A stretch of 64,000 nt of DNA from Neoceratodus forsteri (GCA_016271365.2 CM028132.1:1189581001-1189645000); one strand, 5' to 3'. Positions 53,880 to 64,000 are shown, numbered from the stretch's first letter. Program-made: numbers and translations. The notes: a model not told the origin generated them from the sequence alone.

Positions 53880-55056
53880 GCACCTGTATACTGGCAAGAC
53901 GCAGAGATTAGTGTCGGAGATTTATTCCTCGGCACCTCTCCCCTTGTCGTGGGTTTCCGCAGGGCTCCATCTTATCCCCATGTTGTTCGCAGTGTATATG
54001 CTGCCATTGGGGTACATCATAAGGCGGCATGGGCTAAGTTTTCACTGCTGTACAGACAATACTCAACTCTACATGTCCTTTGTGCCTGAACAGGGGGGAG
54101 CGGTTTTGGTTTTTAACAACTGCCTCTCCGAGATTCGGGGTTGGATGAGTGCTAGTTGGCTGAAGTTGAACCCTGACAAGACCGAGGTGTTGGTAGTAGA
54201 GCCAGGTTGCATGGGCATGGGGTTGCAGGCTGGTCAACCTTCTGGGCTTCAGCTCGGGAATTACTTGTTCTTTACCTCTAACCAGGTGCGAAATCTGAGT
54301 GTTGTGTTCGACAGCGGCCTGACATTAAAATATCAGGTGTCAGCTGTCGTAAAGACCTCATTTTACCATCTGAGGAACATTGCTTGGATTAAACACTTGG
54401 TTTCACCTGGCAACATGCCAACCTTGGTTCATGCCTTCGTAACCTCTCACCTTGATTACTGCAACTCCCTATACCTAGGGCTACCGGGATTGATATCTGC
54501 CGATTTGAGCTGGTGCAGAAGGTTGTTGACTGGTTTAACAAGATCTTGCCATGTCACTCCTGTGCTCCGCGGTCTGCACTGGCTGCTGGTATATTGGCGG
54601 ATTACCTTTAAGGTCAGGTTGCTGACCTACAAAGCCCTACACGGACAGTGACCTAGGTACTTGCAAGACTTCTGCGCCCCTGCTGCCCCCTTCCACCCAC
54701 TCCGCTCTGCCAATGAGGGATTGCTAGAGGTTCCCAGGGTCCAGTTAAAGACATTGGGGGCTTGCACTTTTGCATTTTCCGGCCCCGACCCTGTGGAATG
54801 CTCTGCCTCTTCGGATTATACAGTGCCGAATCACTGACAGTTCTAAAAGTGAACTGAAGACTTACCTGTTTAGTCAGCCATTTTTAGAGTGAAATTAAGC
54901 CTAGTGATACCACTGCCCATTTTATTAATTAGGATTATGTTTATATTGGTTTTTAAATATTGACGTGCGTATGAATTTTATTTATAACTATGTACAGTGC
55001 TTTGATCTGTTGGAATTGAGCTTACAAATAAAGCATGATTGATTGATTGATTGATG
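53880..55056 (+). mobile_element. L2-clade LINE, 5'-truncated
   Basis: Starts within the reverse transcriptase just before the second catalytic box. That box reads C-T-D-N (54049-54060; usual form YADD) and is followed by TQLYMSF, so the second aspartate is lost. The frame 53911-54651 then runs unbroken through SEIRGWMSASWLKLNPDKTE, VRNLSVVFDSGLTLKYQ, HAFVTSHLDYCNSLYLGLPG and LRGLHWLLVYWRITFKVRL to a stop after ALHGQ. A further coding remnant in other frames extends to about 54890. The 3' end AATAAAGCATGATTGATTG has the tetranucleotide tail typical of L2-like elements. Confidence 0.88.
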
Positions 55057-55676
55057 TATACTGTAGGTAAAAACATCCCCCCCCCCATCCTGGAGAACTC
55101 TCCCTACCCAGTCCAGGGGCACTCAGATCCTAAAAACCAAAATAGTTTGTAGGCAACCCAACCCCCCAGCTGGAGCGCCCCAAACCTAAACAAAAGAAAA
55201 AGAAAAACAGTTGGGAGGTCAGCTGCAGGGAGCATGACAGAAACCCGTCTCCCCAGTACTTACCAACAGCTTTTTCCCCCTCCAGAGCTCCAGCTCTCTC
55301 TTTGACCACCACGCTGCTGCTGCCGTCTGATATTCCAGGCCAGCCCCGATGACGCATGCTGCTCCCTGACCATAAACCTTCCTCTTGACCGCTGATGCAG
55401 CTCCCCTCAAACTACTGCACACAGCTGCAATCTACAAACCCACCAACAAACTAAAGGCTTTCCGGCCCAGACACACAACCTTTGGTAGGTAAACCCTGCA
55501 CTATGGAAGCATATGGGGCCAGGGACAATGCAGACCCAAAAATGGCCCTGACCGTGGCACCCCAGAAAACTGACCTGGCTCCACACATCAGGACAAACGA
55601 AACAAATATGGCATGTATTATATAAAACAAATGATGGGTGTGTGTGACATACGAGGCCAAAAACCCATCTTGGAGG
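55057..55676. other. Unassigned, GC-rich stretch before SINE copy 4
   Basis: No coding homology despite antisense open frames at 55130-56107. About 55600-55676 ('aaacaaatgatgggtgtgtg', 'gacatacgagg') loosely resembles one arm of the foldback at 56447-56537, so the SINE that follows may have inserted into that foldback family. Confidence 0.35.
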
Positions 55677-56355
55677 CTGGCCTGGTGGCACTGAGGATTG
55701 AGGTGCTGGATGCCACACCTCGCGCTACACCGGTGACCCAGGTTCGGGAACGGACTCGGGCCACCGGGGTTGGCAGAGGAGGAGAGGATTGAGCATCCAG
55801 AGGATTGCTCTCCTCTCCTGGGGTGAGTGGCCAGCGCTCCTAGCTGATCTAGTGACTCCCAGTGGAAGCTGGGAGACTGAAGCAGATGTGGAGCATGTAC
55901 TGGGTTAGGGGAGCGATGGCGGACGTCCTGCAGGCACGTGTGGGAGCATGCCCATGCTGTGCTGGATGTCATTGCACGTCTGCGCTCCCAGGGAAACAGA
56001 ACACATGGAAAATGGCTCTGGCACCCAGGTAGGCGACGGTGGGTCCAGTGGACGCTCCCCACGCTCATCACCGGGTTACTCCCAGTCAGTCTCCGTCCCT
56101 CATCCACACTCCGATGGTCCTGTCCAGATTATAGATAGAGTGCCAGAGGAGTAGGCAGTCCCACCTCGGGGGGCTCGGGGCCATGGGGCTTGGGGTGGTC
56201 GGTAGATGTGGAGGTGGGGGGGGGGGTCCACCGGAGACCTGGCATGGAGAGAACCTCAGGCAGAGTGGGAGAAAGACCGGTCTGAGTGATCACACCAAGA
56301 GAGACCTAAGAGATCAGTGAGGTAGGAGAATAAACAGAATTGAAAAAATATATAT
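55677..56355 (+). mobile_element. Long GC-rich tRNA-derived SINE, copy 4
   Basis: Head GGCTGGCCTGGTGGCACTGA with an A-box-like start and 'gacccaggttcgggaacgg' (B box) at about 55735. The hairpin block 'ggagaggattgagcatcc' ... 'gctctcctctcctgggg' is well preserved, and 'gatgtcattgcacgtctgcg' matches the other copies. This is the longest copy, with a G-run near 56217 and an A/T tail 'ttgaaaaaatatatatat'. Imperfect flanking CCATCTTGGA and TCATTTTGGGA may be a decayed target duplication. Confidence 0.75.
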
Positions 56356-56650
56356 ATACTCATTTTGGGAGGCTAGTTGGATAATAAAGCTACTCACCTT
56401 GCAGGCTGATGATCTTATTATCTAATTACCGCCACCTCGAGGGGTATATTTCCTTGTATACCACACATATCCATCATTTATTCTCTTTATATTATATGTA
56501 TTTAAAATGATGGATAAGTGTGCTATACAAGGAAATAAAGACATGGAGTAGGCTAACCAGATTGTAAAGTCACTAGCCTGAAGGGTGAGGTTTTTAATGA
56601 TCTTTTAGCCCCCTCAATGGTTTTATTTTGGAGTATAGTGGACTTACCCA
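56356..56650. mobile_element. Foldback MITE
   Basis: The inner arms TTTCCTTGTATACCACACAT, 'atccatcattta' (56449-56480) and 'taaaatgatggata', GTGTGCTATACAAGGAAA (56502-56534) pair well. Outer parts 'ggctagttggataataaag' and 'gtaggctaaccagattgtaa' are weaker inverted matches. Confidence 0.6.
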
Positions 56651-57935
56651 TCTTTTATTTTATATAAAATGTTTGGATGGTTACTATTAGGACATGTAAT
56701 GGAAAATGTTATACAGGGAAATAACTGCTAAACACTCCTGTGTAATAAAAGTACCACCCATACAATGTATATATACGCACGTATACATGTCATATTGTAC
56801 CAGAGGTATACAAAGTACTTCATTGAGCAAATCTGGGTAATTGCATTGACTGAGCAGTGTGAAGTGATTAGCAGCAGATGGTTTCACACTTCCAGTACAT
56901 TTTTATTTCTGAAACATTAGAACACACTGGCAAGGCTAAGATGTAAGTGGAAGAGAGGAGTTATGTTAGACTGTCTCCTGTTCGCTCCGACTGTGATTGT
57001 AATATGTATTCAAGTGGCTGTAGTACATATACTGAGCATTAAGCAGTGGTTTGACTTTATCTAACACACAGATTTTTTATAATGTGAAAAATGTAGGGCT
57101 TTCCTCCCAGGAACAATGGATTCCCTTTTACACCATCTAATTTCAGAAGAATAGTACACATCTGTATATCAGTCTTACAGAAAGTGCTTTATCTTTACCG
57201 GTTGGGGAGTCGGTACATTCTGCTGGCAAAAAAAAAAAATTCAGAGAAATTGTGCATGGTAAATTAATGAAGGCTGTCTGAGGTATTCTTGTTGGTGAAT
57301 GCACATGCCATCATTGGAAGCAATTGCTGGCTGAGGAAAGTTAACGGTTATTAAAGGATTGTGAAAGGAGCCAGTGGACATAACCGCACTACACTCAGTG
57401 TTCTGGTTTGATTCTGGTAGTTTGAAAGGTTGCTGTCATCCGGTAGTGGGCATTTCAGGATTCTCTTCATTCTGTTTTATATTTTGCTGTTTGCCAGTTT
57501 CAGCCAACTCCTATTAATCCTACAAGGTTCCTGAGAGTCCAAGCTGGCTGTTCTCAAAAAATGCATTGCAGGTAAAGACACAAGTGGAACTCGGCTTTCT
57601 TTACTGGAAAACCTCCTTCATAGCTTTTGGGCTTGTGGATGCATGTTGATGGCTCTCAGCTCTTGCAGTCCAGTTGCTAGCCATTGTTACCAGGGTGAGA
57701 GCTGATGTGAAGGATGATGAGATGTGCTAGTGGGCAGACAGTAAGTGTTCATTTTTGGTGATTCAAAAAAGAAGGGAAGGAAAAGTTGGGCTTTACATGA
57801 TGGTGCCTTTCATGCATACTGTATCGCAAACAGCTTCAAGCAAGCACAGGGTGGTTAAATGCAATAGAGGAAGGTTGAAAGAGAAAAGAGAGAGAGAAAA
57901 AAGAAACAGACAGAGAGAGGAGGTTTATGTAAGGA
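56651..57935. other. Unassigned, apparently unique sequence
   Basis: No gene. Purine-rich 'gagaaaagagagagagaaaa' occurs near 57880, next to an antisense SINE. Confidence 0.35.
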
Positions 57936-57939
57936 AACG

Positions 57940-58055
57940 TTTTGGCTTCTTCAGGGTTACACAGACTCGGTGAGTAAATGGCTCAGCGGGACTCAACCCT
58001 GACTCGCCAGATTCACAGCCCTGCACTCTAACCACTAGGCTACACTGCCTGGGAT
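57940..58055 (-). mobile_element. tRNA-derived SINE, 5' half
   Basis: On the minus strand: GGCAGTGTAGCCTAGTGG with A-box-like TAGCCTAGTGG, 'ttagagtgcagggctgtgaa', then B-box-like AGGGTTGAGTCCC and 'tctgtgtaacc'. It is a well-preserved Pol III head with the body cut off. Confidence 0.75.
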
Positions 58056-58514
58056 AGAACAGGGGAACAATCCGTTTAACTGGCAGAATACTTTATGTGC
58101 GCTCCTGGATAAAACAAATGGCACTGAGCATCAAGAGTGGCTAAAAGCACAGAATGTATTGACGTGCCATCAAATGTCACAAATAACAAAGCCACTCTCG
58201 ATTCTCATTGCCCTTTTTTTGTTTATTGACTTAAATATTACCTGGCACGAGCAGTCTGTGTGGAGCCACAGCTTAGTTTGTTTGTTTACTCCTGGATAAA
58301 CTAAGTGCCAGCCTTTAATTACAGTAATCCAGTAGGAAGGTACTGTAGTAGGGCAAATTATTGGGGGGGAAGGGGCCTTGACCATGTTGCCATGTTGAAA
58401 AGTGTAAACATAGGCAGAAGTTGGACCTCACTGTGTCTGATATGTTGTGTTTCAGCTGGACTATCCTGAGTAAATAAACTATAACATTTAAAAACTGCAC
58501 TGACGGTCACATTT
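58056..58514. other. Unassigned stretch
   Basis: No gene or recognisable repeat. Confidence 0.3.
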
Positions 58515-58737
58515 TCCAAACCCTTTTTTTTTTTTTGTTGTTTAACCAGGAGTAGCACACTAAGCTGAAAGCTTTTTTACAGGAGCAACCTGGGAGCACA
58601 GGGAAGTTAAGCGATTTGCTCAGGGTCACACAGTATGCAAGTGGAAGCTGTGGGATTCAAACCCAGGTTTGGTCTGCCGGATGTCACCAGATTTGCAGCT
58701 CAGAGCCTTAATCCACTGCGCTATACTGCCTCCCTAA
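58515..58737 (-). mobile_element. tRNA-derived SINE, full length
   Basis: Minus strand: GGAGGCAGTATAGCGCAGTG (A-box-like TAGCGCAGTGG), 'ttaaggctctgagctgcaaa', B-box-like GGGTTTGAATCCC, 'actgtgtgaccctgagcaaa', 'cgcttaacttccctgtgctc', an L2-type block 'cagcttagtgtgctactcct' and an A-rich tail. This is the best-preserved member of the family in the window. Confidence 0.88.
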
Positions 58738-58929
58738 AACCCTAAAAACAGAATGCGTAAATGGTACAAATGTGTGCTGCTTGCTGTTTACAGTATATTC
58801 CTTGCTGTTTGGAGTTTGCACGTTAACGTCTTACTCAAGTATATTTTACAGCATGTATTGATTGTACCAGAAAAAAAAAATGACAGCATATTGAAAGTGG
58901 ATATGGTTCAGGGGATAAGTAGGTCCCTT

Positions 58930-59625
58930 GTTTGTTTACTGTCTTTCCAATGCCGCGCTGGCTGCCAGTGTGGTGGCGCATCAGCTTCAAGACAGGTTTG
59001 CCAACATACAAAGCCGTACACAGTCTGGGCCTGGGCAGCCAATGCCATGAAGGCGCTACTGGGCCTAACCCCCCCACCCCAACTCACTGCTTTTGCCTTG
59101 TCGCCAATCTCTTCATCACCAGGAGCATGGCTGAGAATGACCTTGAACTACCTTTCCGCCATACTCAGCTAGGCAAGTGTTCATTCACAGTTAGTGCCTC
59201 TGGCTGGTTAAATGAGATACCTGATAACTTGTTCAGTCTACCTAAGTTTGACTGGTTAAAGAGAGTGGTACGAACAACCCTAACAGTTCAGTGCAACTGT
59301 AACTGCTAATTACCCTAATTAAAGTCCCTCCTGGTATGCTCTTCGAGCTGTGTCAGACTCTGGCTCTGAGGCCATGTGCCATTACTGTGCTTGCTCTACG
59401 CTGATTCTGTCTGCCTGCCTCCTTGTAAAACTGTATGCAATTGATCCAGCCTATTTATTTGTACTTGTTTGACTATATTTGTGTTTCGTTTAACTTCATT
59501 CCACAGGAACTTGCAAATTGTATTTATGTTGCTTTGTAATCTGTTATTGAGGTGGAACGTTTGTAAAAGAGCACTTGTCCTCAAAGGTATTCTCCAACAT
59601 TTTCAACAAATAAACCTGAAAAAGC
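58930..59625 (+). mobile_element. L2-clade LINE, 3' end
   Basis: The frame 58932-59309 gives PRWLPVWWRISFKTGLPTYK and later ENDLELPFRHTQLGKCSFTV and LFSLPKFDWLKRVV, the extreme C-terminus of an L2-type ORF2. A 3' UTR follows to AACAAATAAACC. It is 5'-truncated and aligns with the part of the 53.9-kb copy at about 54575 onward. Confidence 0.8.
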
Positions 59626-59769
59626 ACCTGTAGTACCACTATAATCCTGGCTGCCGTCTCCGCTCCTCTTAGGTGGGCCTGCTGATGGCCCCTAGATGAT
59701 GTTTAAAGCAGTCAGAGGATCGGGGCTTTTTGCTGGCTGTCGTTGAGGCATAGGTCAGGATGCATAGGA

Positions 59770-60385
59770 AAACCAGGAGCAGATAGGCGACAGAGCAGGA
59801 AAAGGACCTAGGGATCTGGAACATGGACACATTAAAGGCTAGGAGGCAGTGTGAACGGGCAGCTGGGAAAGCAACTGAAGTACTAGCATGCATTGGGAGG
59901 GGTGTGACTAGTAGGAGGAAGGAGGTGATCATGCCATTATATAAAACACTGGTCAGACCACAGCTAGAGTATGGAGTTCAATTCTAGAGGCCCCACTCGC
60001 AAGGGGTCAGGGACAGGCTGGAGAGGGTGCAGAGAAGGGTGACCAAGATGATCCAGGGGATGCAGGGAAGAACATATGGGGAAAGGCTGGAAGAACTCGA
60101 TCTTTATACACTGGAAATGAGATGGTAGAGGGGGACATGGTGGAAACCTTCAAGTATATGAAGGGAATAAACAAGGTTAAGAGGGATAGCATCTTCAGTC
60201 TGAGCGAGAACAAAACCACCAGAGGCCATGCTTATAAGCTGGAGTGGGCAGATTTAAGGGGGATGTGAGGGTGCGTTATTTCTCAGAGACAGTTGTACAA
60301 CCATGGAATAGGTTGCTGGAGTGGGTGGTAGAGGTGGACACAGTGGAAAAATTCAAAAGAGTGTGGGGTAACTATCCGGCAAAAT
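59770..60385 (+). mobile_element. CR1-type LINE, C-terminal fragment (third family)
   Basis: Reads EKDLGIWNMDTLKARRQCER, 'GRGVTSRRKEVIMPLYKTLV', RPQLEYGVQF, then RRVTKMIQGMQGRTYGERLE in one frame up to about 60110. After a frameshift there is 'FKYMKGINKVKRDSI'-like sequence. It lacks both catalytic boxes (5'-truncated) and the TTTCTATG tail of the first CR1 family. Confidence 0.8.
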
Positions 60386-60636
60386 TCTGTGATTTTACGA
60401 GATATAAAATTTGCACTTAGTGTTTTATTTTTCCAATAACTGTAAAATAAAAAATAAAATTGTTCAGTATAACTATTTACAAAGGCAGTATGAACACAGA
60501 AAACAAAGTCCTTCATCTAAGGATATCTATAATTTCAAGTTTCAGTCTTGCTCTCTGTCTCTCTCTCTCTCTCTAGCAGAAGTATTGCTGCTCTTTTTAT
60601 AAGTCTTTGTCTGGGAACTCATTAAGAAGACATTCT
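60386..60636. other. Short AT-rich gap with CT tract
   Basis: No gene. A (CT)n tract of about 10 units lies near 60556-60575. Confidence 0.5.
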
Positions 60637-61061
60637 GGGTGGGCTATTCAAAGGGGTTGCTTAGGCAACAATATTTACATCATACGCAACCCACTGAGTG
60701 CTTGACACGATATTCAAAGGGGATGGTCGCTCGCAATTCCCGATGCGCCCGGCGCACTAGTAATATATGTGGGCGCAAGTGTGGGCGTGCCCATGCATAT
60801 CCGGCACATCCGATATTCAGCCGGGATGTGCAGCTCATATGTGCAGGCACAAAACCATATGCGCCCTTCAAAGAAACACAAAGATCTGCCCACGTAAAAG
60901 CAGGAGCAAGCCGGGGGACACCCACAGGCAGGCTGCCATATTGCCATGCACAACACAGCAGCTGCCTGCTGTGGGTGGCCACCCGACCTCCTGGGATACA
61001 GTCCGGGCGTCGTGCTCCCCCCCCCACTTGCCCGATGGCAGGCTTTAGTAATGTTTAACTT

Positions 61062-61245
61062 CCCTGGTGGTCCAGTGAACCCTACACCATCGCCCAATCG
61101 TGGGCATGTAATTAATAAAACCCTGGTGGTCCAGTGAACCTGCTCCCCTGCCCGATCGTGGGCTATAACTCAGATCACATTCCCTGGTTGTCCAGTGGAC
61201 CCGATCGCGGGCTTTAGTTGTAACTATAATCCCTGGTGGGCCAGC
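61062..61245. repeat. Left-arm array of the 60-bp unit
   Basis: About four copies of 'ccctggtggtccagtg', 'gcccgatcgtgggcttta', with spacing of about 50-65 bp. Mirrored by the array at 61612-61885. Confidence 0.85.
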
Positions 61246-61611
61246 AGTACCCCATCACCCGCCCACTCAGACCCGCCACCCCACTCCCCAGTCAGCGGTG
61301 GGCGGCAGCTCCCCACCACAAGCCAACACGGCCGCCATCTGACGTGCAATGCGGCTGTAGCCCATTGGTCCCCTGCGTGGGCCAATGGGCGTGTAAACTC
61401 ATCTGTACTACACGAGTCCCGATATGTGAATGGTTCATCCACATTTAGGGACTGTGTAGCTACGAGTCTGTAGCCCATTGGCCCATGCAGGGACCAATGG
61501 GTGTACAGCCGTACTGGTATGCTGTCAGTCGGCGGGCACCGGCAGCTTGCAGGTGGGAGATGCCGCCTGCCACTGACCGGGGCGCGTGGCGGTCTGAGGG
61601 CGGTGGGGAAG

Positions 61612-61885
61612 GGTACTGCTGGCCCACCAGGGATTATAGTTACAACTAAAGCCCGCGATCGGGCTGGGGATCAGGTCCACTGGACCACCAGGGACATTTA
61701 GTTTCATTGGCCCGCAATCGGGCTGGGGATAGAGTCCGCTGGGCCACCAGGGAATGTGATCTGAACTACAGCCTGCGATTGGGCAGGGGAGCAGGTCCAC
61801 TGGACCACCAGGGTTTTATTAATTATACGCCGGTGATTGGGCGATGGGGTAGGGTCCACTGGGCCACCAGGGAATTTAAACTTTA
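61612..61885. repeat. Right-arm array of the 60-bp unit (one extra copy)
   Basis: Five units in inverted orientation, each with 'gcgatcgggctggggat', 'gtccactggaccaccaggg'. The unit at about 61691-61752 ('catttagtttcattggccc') has no partner in the left arm. Confidence 0.8.
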
Positions 61886-62307
61886 CTAAAGCTCGTGATC
61901 AGGCATGGGGACGTGTTGCCCACCGAGGGGCAGGGGGCGTCAGTCCCCAACGGCTGCAGCCTGGCAGGGCACTGGGCACAAGTCACCGGGGATCGGCGCA
62001 CCTGCATGCAAATGGGGCTATAATGACATGCAAATGGCCCCATTTACGCCTTGCATGCATAATGGCCTCATTTGCGTGCCCAGCGCTGAATATCAGGTTG
62101 ATGTGCCTAGCACACCCACACTTGTGCTGGCATATCCCCCTGTTCCTCGCTTGCCACTTGCACTGGTGCAGTGTGGGCAGCCCCAGTGCCATAGTCAATG
62201 GTGCTGAGCCATGGCACAGCACCGTTGACTATCGCCCGGGCACATCCCAGTTGCACCGTGCCCAGGCTTGCGCCCATGCCTGGTGCATTTCTGAATATCC
62301 TACCCTC

Positions 62308-62769
62308 TGTTTTTTTCAGAAAATGTTCTTGTCAGTTTCCTTCCTTGCAGGTGCAACAAAACAGTTGATGGTGTCCCAGAATTGACCTCTGGTTCACAGC
62401 TCTGCTAAGGGTTTGCAGATCATCATCTCAGGTTGACCCCTTGAGCTCCAAATAGATTTTTGCAATCATTTCAACAATATAACCATATACATTTTCAAAC
62501 CAAGGGATCCCAGTTTCACATAAAGATTCACACATATTTTATAATTTCAGATATGCAAGGGGGAAGAAAAGGTAGAAACAGCAAGTAAAGGCAGAGGGAT
62601 AGCGGGGGGGGATAGTGAGATCGTCGGAATGGCCAGTCTCTTGGTCTCGCAAGAAAATTTGACTGCGCAGACAGACAAGAGACAAAACAGAAGAGGATAA
62701 AACAGATCCTTACTTTTAACTCTTTCTATGTAATAAATCTTTTTACATAACAAATGGGACAGGGTCTTA
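62308..62769. other. Unassigned stretch
   Basis: No gene or confident repeat. Confidence 0.3.
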
Positions 62770-63060
62770 TTCAACCCTGTCACACTGGCTGCCCCAATGT
62801 TTTGGAACTCCTTTCCTCAATATTTGAGGGAGTTTCTGACAGTGAATCAGTTTAAGTATTCAACAGTATCAGGGGTCAGGATGGTTTTGTGCAGATGTGC
62901 AATATTGTTATGGTTGATTTTAATTAGATTTTGGATTATAAATGCTGGGACTGGTAAAAATGTTTAGAACTAGTTAGAAAACTTTCTATTTATTGTATTT
63001 TGGTGAGCTGCCCTGAGCCTGTTGGCTAGGGATGAGAGCTAAACAAAAACACTACTTATG
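62770..63060 (+). mobile_element. LINE 3' end fragment (L2-like)
   Basis: 'tggaactcctttcctcaata' then 'gtgaatcagtttaagtattc' correspond to the WNSFPQY...QFK C-terminal motif shared by L2/CR1-group ORF2 proteins. The 3' UTR ends 'gtgagctgccctgagcctgt' then 'gagagctaaacaaaaac'. Confidence 0.5.
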
Positions 63061-63074
63061 ACTTTCTTACTGAA

Positions 63075-63520
63075 ATTTATTTTATTTTTTTCATTCTAGG
63101 ATTACAACACCTTTGAACCATAGGTTCTTTTACAGAGGTTCCTCATCATTATAGTACAGTCAGTTGACATGATACAGACAAAATCTTATGGCAATGTGGG
63201 AGAAGAAAAAAAAGAATAACAATTCAGTAACAAGTATGGTAACGTGTGGCACTGAGCATCAAAACAAAGTCATAGTGGTAATAGAGCAGTCAGTAAAGTG
63301 ACTTTGTTGGCTTAGGTTTGTGGGGGAGTTCTTAGAGATGGGAAGGTATCAGTAAAGTATTATGTAAGGGACTAAGAAATTCATAACAAGTAATAGTGCA
63401 GTCAGTAGGAGACTTTGTCAGCTTACAGATTGTGTGGGAGAAAAGTTTTAATGATGGGAGATGGAGAAGGGTGATGGGGAAAAGATAGATGGAGAATCGG
63501 GGTAAAGGACATCAGTTGGG
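63075..63520 (-). mobile_element. Antisense L2-like 3' end with local duplication
   Basis: Plus-strand 'attttattttttttcattct' then 'aggttcttttacagaggttc' has the antisense L2-tail layout seen at 7352. Two related segments ('gcagtcagtaaagtgacttt' at 63286 and 'gcagtcagtaggagactttg' at 63400) show a roughly 113-bp tandem duplication. Confidence 0.45.
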
Positions 63521-64000
63521 GCTCAAAGGGGGAATGGGGTTAGTAGGAGAGGAGAGCAGATGAGGGGGTGGTGCACGAGGAGGGAGTCAATGGTAATACT
63601 GGGAGCAAGGTTGGAGTAAGAGGAGGAGTTTGTAGGAGAATGGGGGTAGGAGAGGGCCTAATATGGGGATAAAGGTGATAGGAGTGAAAGGATAGCTTAG
63701 GGAGGGCAGACAGATTTGTACCTGAGTTGACCCCTTGCAGACCAAGTACAGCCATGGTCCATCATAGCAACCACAACTGTGATGGAAGGTACCTTTACAT
63801 GCAGCCTACCTTGGAGCATCGCCATCTGAATTGGCCCCTCTGTTCCGATGGCACTACTGCCTGTTCTGTTCATATGCTGCAGCTGTGCAGCGATGCTGCC
63901 TCTTCTGGCATCTTAGATGTGTTTCCTGCCATCTGAGAGCACGAGAAGAGAATAGCGAGGGCAAGTAGGATGGAGTGCTGCATTTCAGATGGAAGGACAT
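63521..64000. other. Unassigned right edge
   Basis: No gene recognised. The first 150 bases are purine-rich and low complexity. The open frame at 63727-63936 is unsupported. Confidence 0.3.

Larger units (their letters stand above)
60637..62307. mobile_element. Large foldback element, 1.67 kb
   Basis: The two halves are inverted copies centred near 61434. The outer ends GGGTGGGCTATTCAAAGG and GAATATCCTACCCTC are inverted. 'gcgcaagtgtgggcgtg' and 'ccgatattcagccggg' on the left mirror 'cacacccacacttgtgc' and 'gcgctgaatatcaggttgat' on the right. Near the centre, 'gtagcccattggtccc' mirrors 'gggaccaatgggtgtac'. Each arm carries an array of a roughly 60-bp unit (see separate entries). GC content and CpG density exceed the surroundings. 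No transposase is encoded, and open frames on both strands follow from repeats. Probably a non-autonomous DNA transposon of foldback type. Confidence 0.8.

Noticed and set aside
55451..56107. Antisense open frame of 218 codons
   Set aside because: It spans the boundary of SINE copy 4 and the GC-rich flank, has no recognised domain and is in the wrong place for any element's gene.
58650..58737. tRNA gene on the minus strand
   Set aside because: It is the Pol III head of a full-length tRNA-derived SINE with body and L2-type tail attached.
60639..62385. Several overlapping open frames on both strands
   Set aside because: They mirror each other because the region is a large palindrome with GC-rich tandem units; no transposase motif is present.

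Overview
This window looks like repeat-dominated DNA from a vertebrate nuclear genome. Three things point to an amphibian, possibly a caecilian or a similar large-genome lineage: several CR1 LINEs ending in an AATTCTATGTTTCTATG-type tail, an L1/Tx1-clade LINE inside a TTAA-flanked transposon (the arrangement known for Xenopus Tx1), and abundant tRNA-derived SINEs and foldback elements. The taxonomic call is an inference. I found no host protein-coding exon, rRNA, functional tRNA gene or CRISPR array that I can defend. Nearly every long open frame is transposon debris or a tandem repeat whose unit is a multiple of three.

Layout. 0-9 kb: an L2-like LINE tail, an antisense CR1 remnant running into a 45-bp minisatellite, a CCAAT-rich LTR- or promoter-like stretch (about 2.8-4.5 kb), SINE fragments, an antisense V-SINE/HE1-type SINE (6.24-6.71 kb), and a 2.3-kb minisatellite of about 65-bp units interrupted by a retroelement tail. 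10-21 kb: antisense tRNA SINEs, several foldback elements, a 79-bp satellite with an A-B dimer organisation (13.3-14.2 kb), the first copy of a long GC-rich SINE (15.4 kb), and a 74-bp tandem repeat. 23-36 kb: a nearly complete but decayed CR1 (23.4-26.5 kb) with a 70-bp retroelement tail nested in its reverse transcriptase, a 3' CR1 copy (28.5-29.1 kb), a second CR1 family with an ORF1 esterase remnant (31.0-33.8 kb), and an L2-like LINE (33.8-35.8 kb).

36.9-44.3 kb is the centrepiece: a 7.46-kb composite element. Inverted repeats of about 87 bp, each starting with TTAA, enclose a SINE with the V-SINE/HE1 core. That SINE core is split by a full-length, lightly damaged Tx1-like LINE (ORF1 with three CCHC knuckles; ORF2 with endonuclease and reverse transcriptase) flanked by a 9-bp direct repeat CCCCTACTC. 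The SINE copy at 6.24-6.71 kb supplies an uninterrupted version of the same site.

45-64 kb: a second TTAA-ended MITE, more foldbacks, a 448-bp terminal-inverted-repeat element beside a (TA)n tract, three more copies of the long GC-rich SINE (49.1, 52.3 and 55.7 kb, two with clear 15-16 bp target duplications), a diverged satellite of about 230-275 bp split by a young CR1 3' end, L2-like and CR1 3' fragments, and a 1.67-kb foldback element (60.6-62.3 kb) whose two arms each carry mirrored arrays of a roughly 60-bp unit.

The elements interact mainly through nesting. LINEs donate tails to the SINEs and insert into satellites, SINEs and each other, which gives a relative age order for much of the window. 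Boundaries were read by eye and may be off by several bases, more for old copies.
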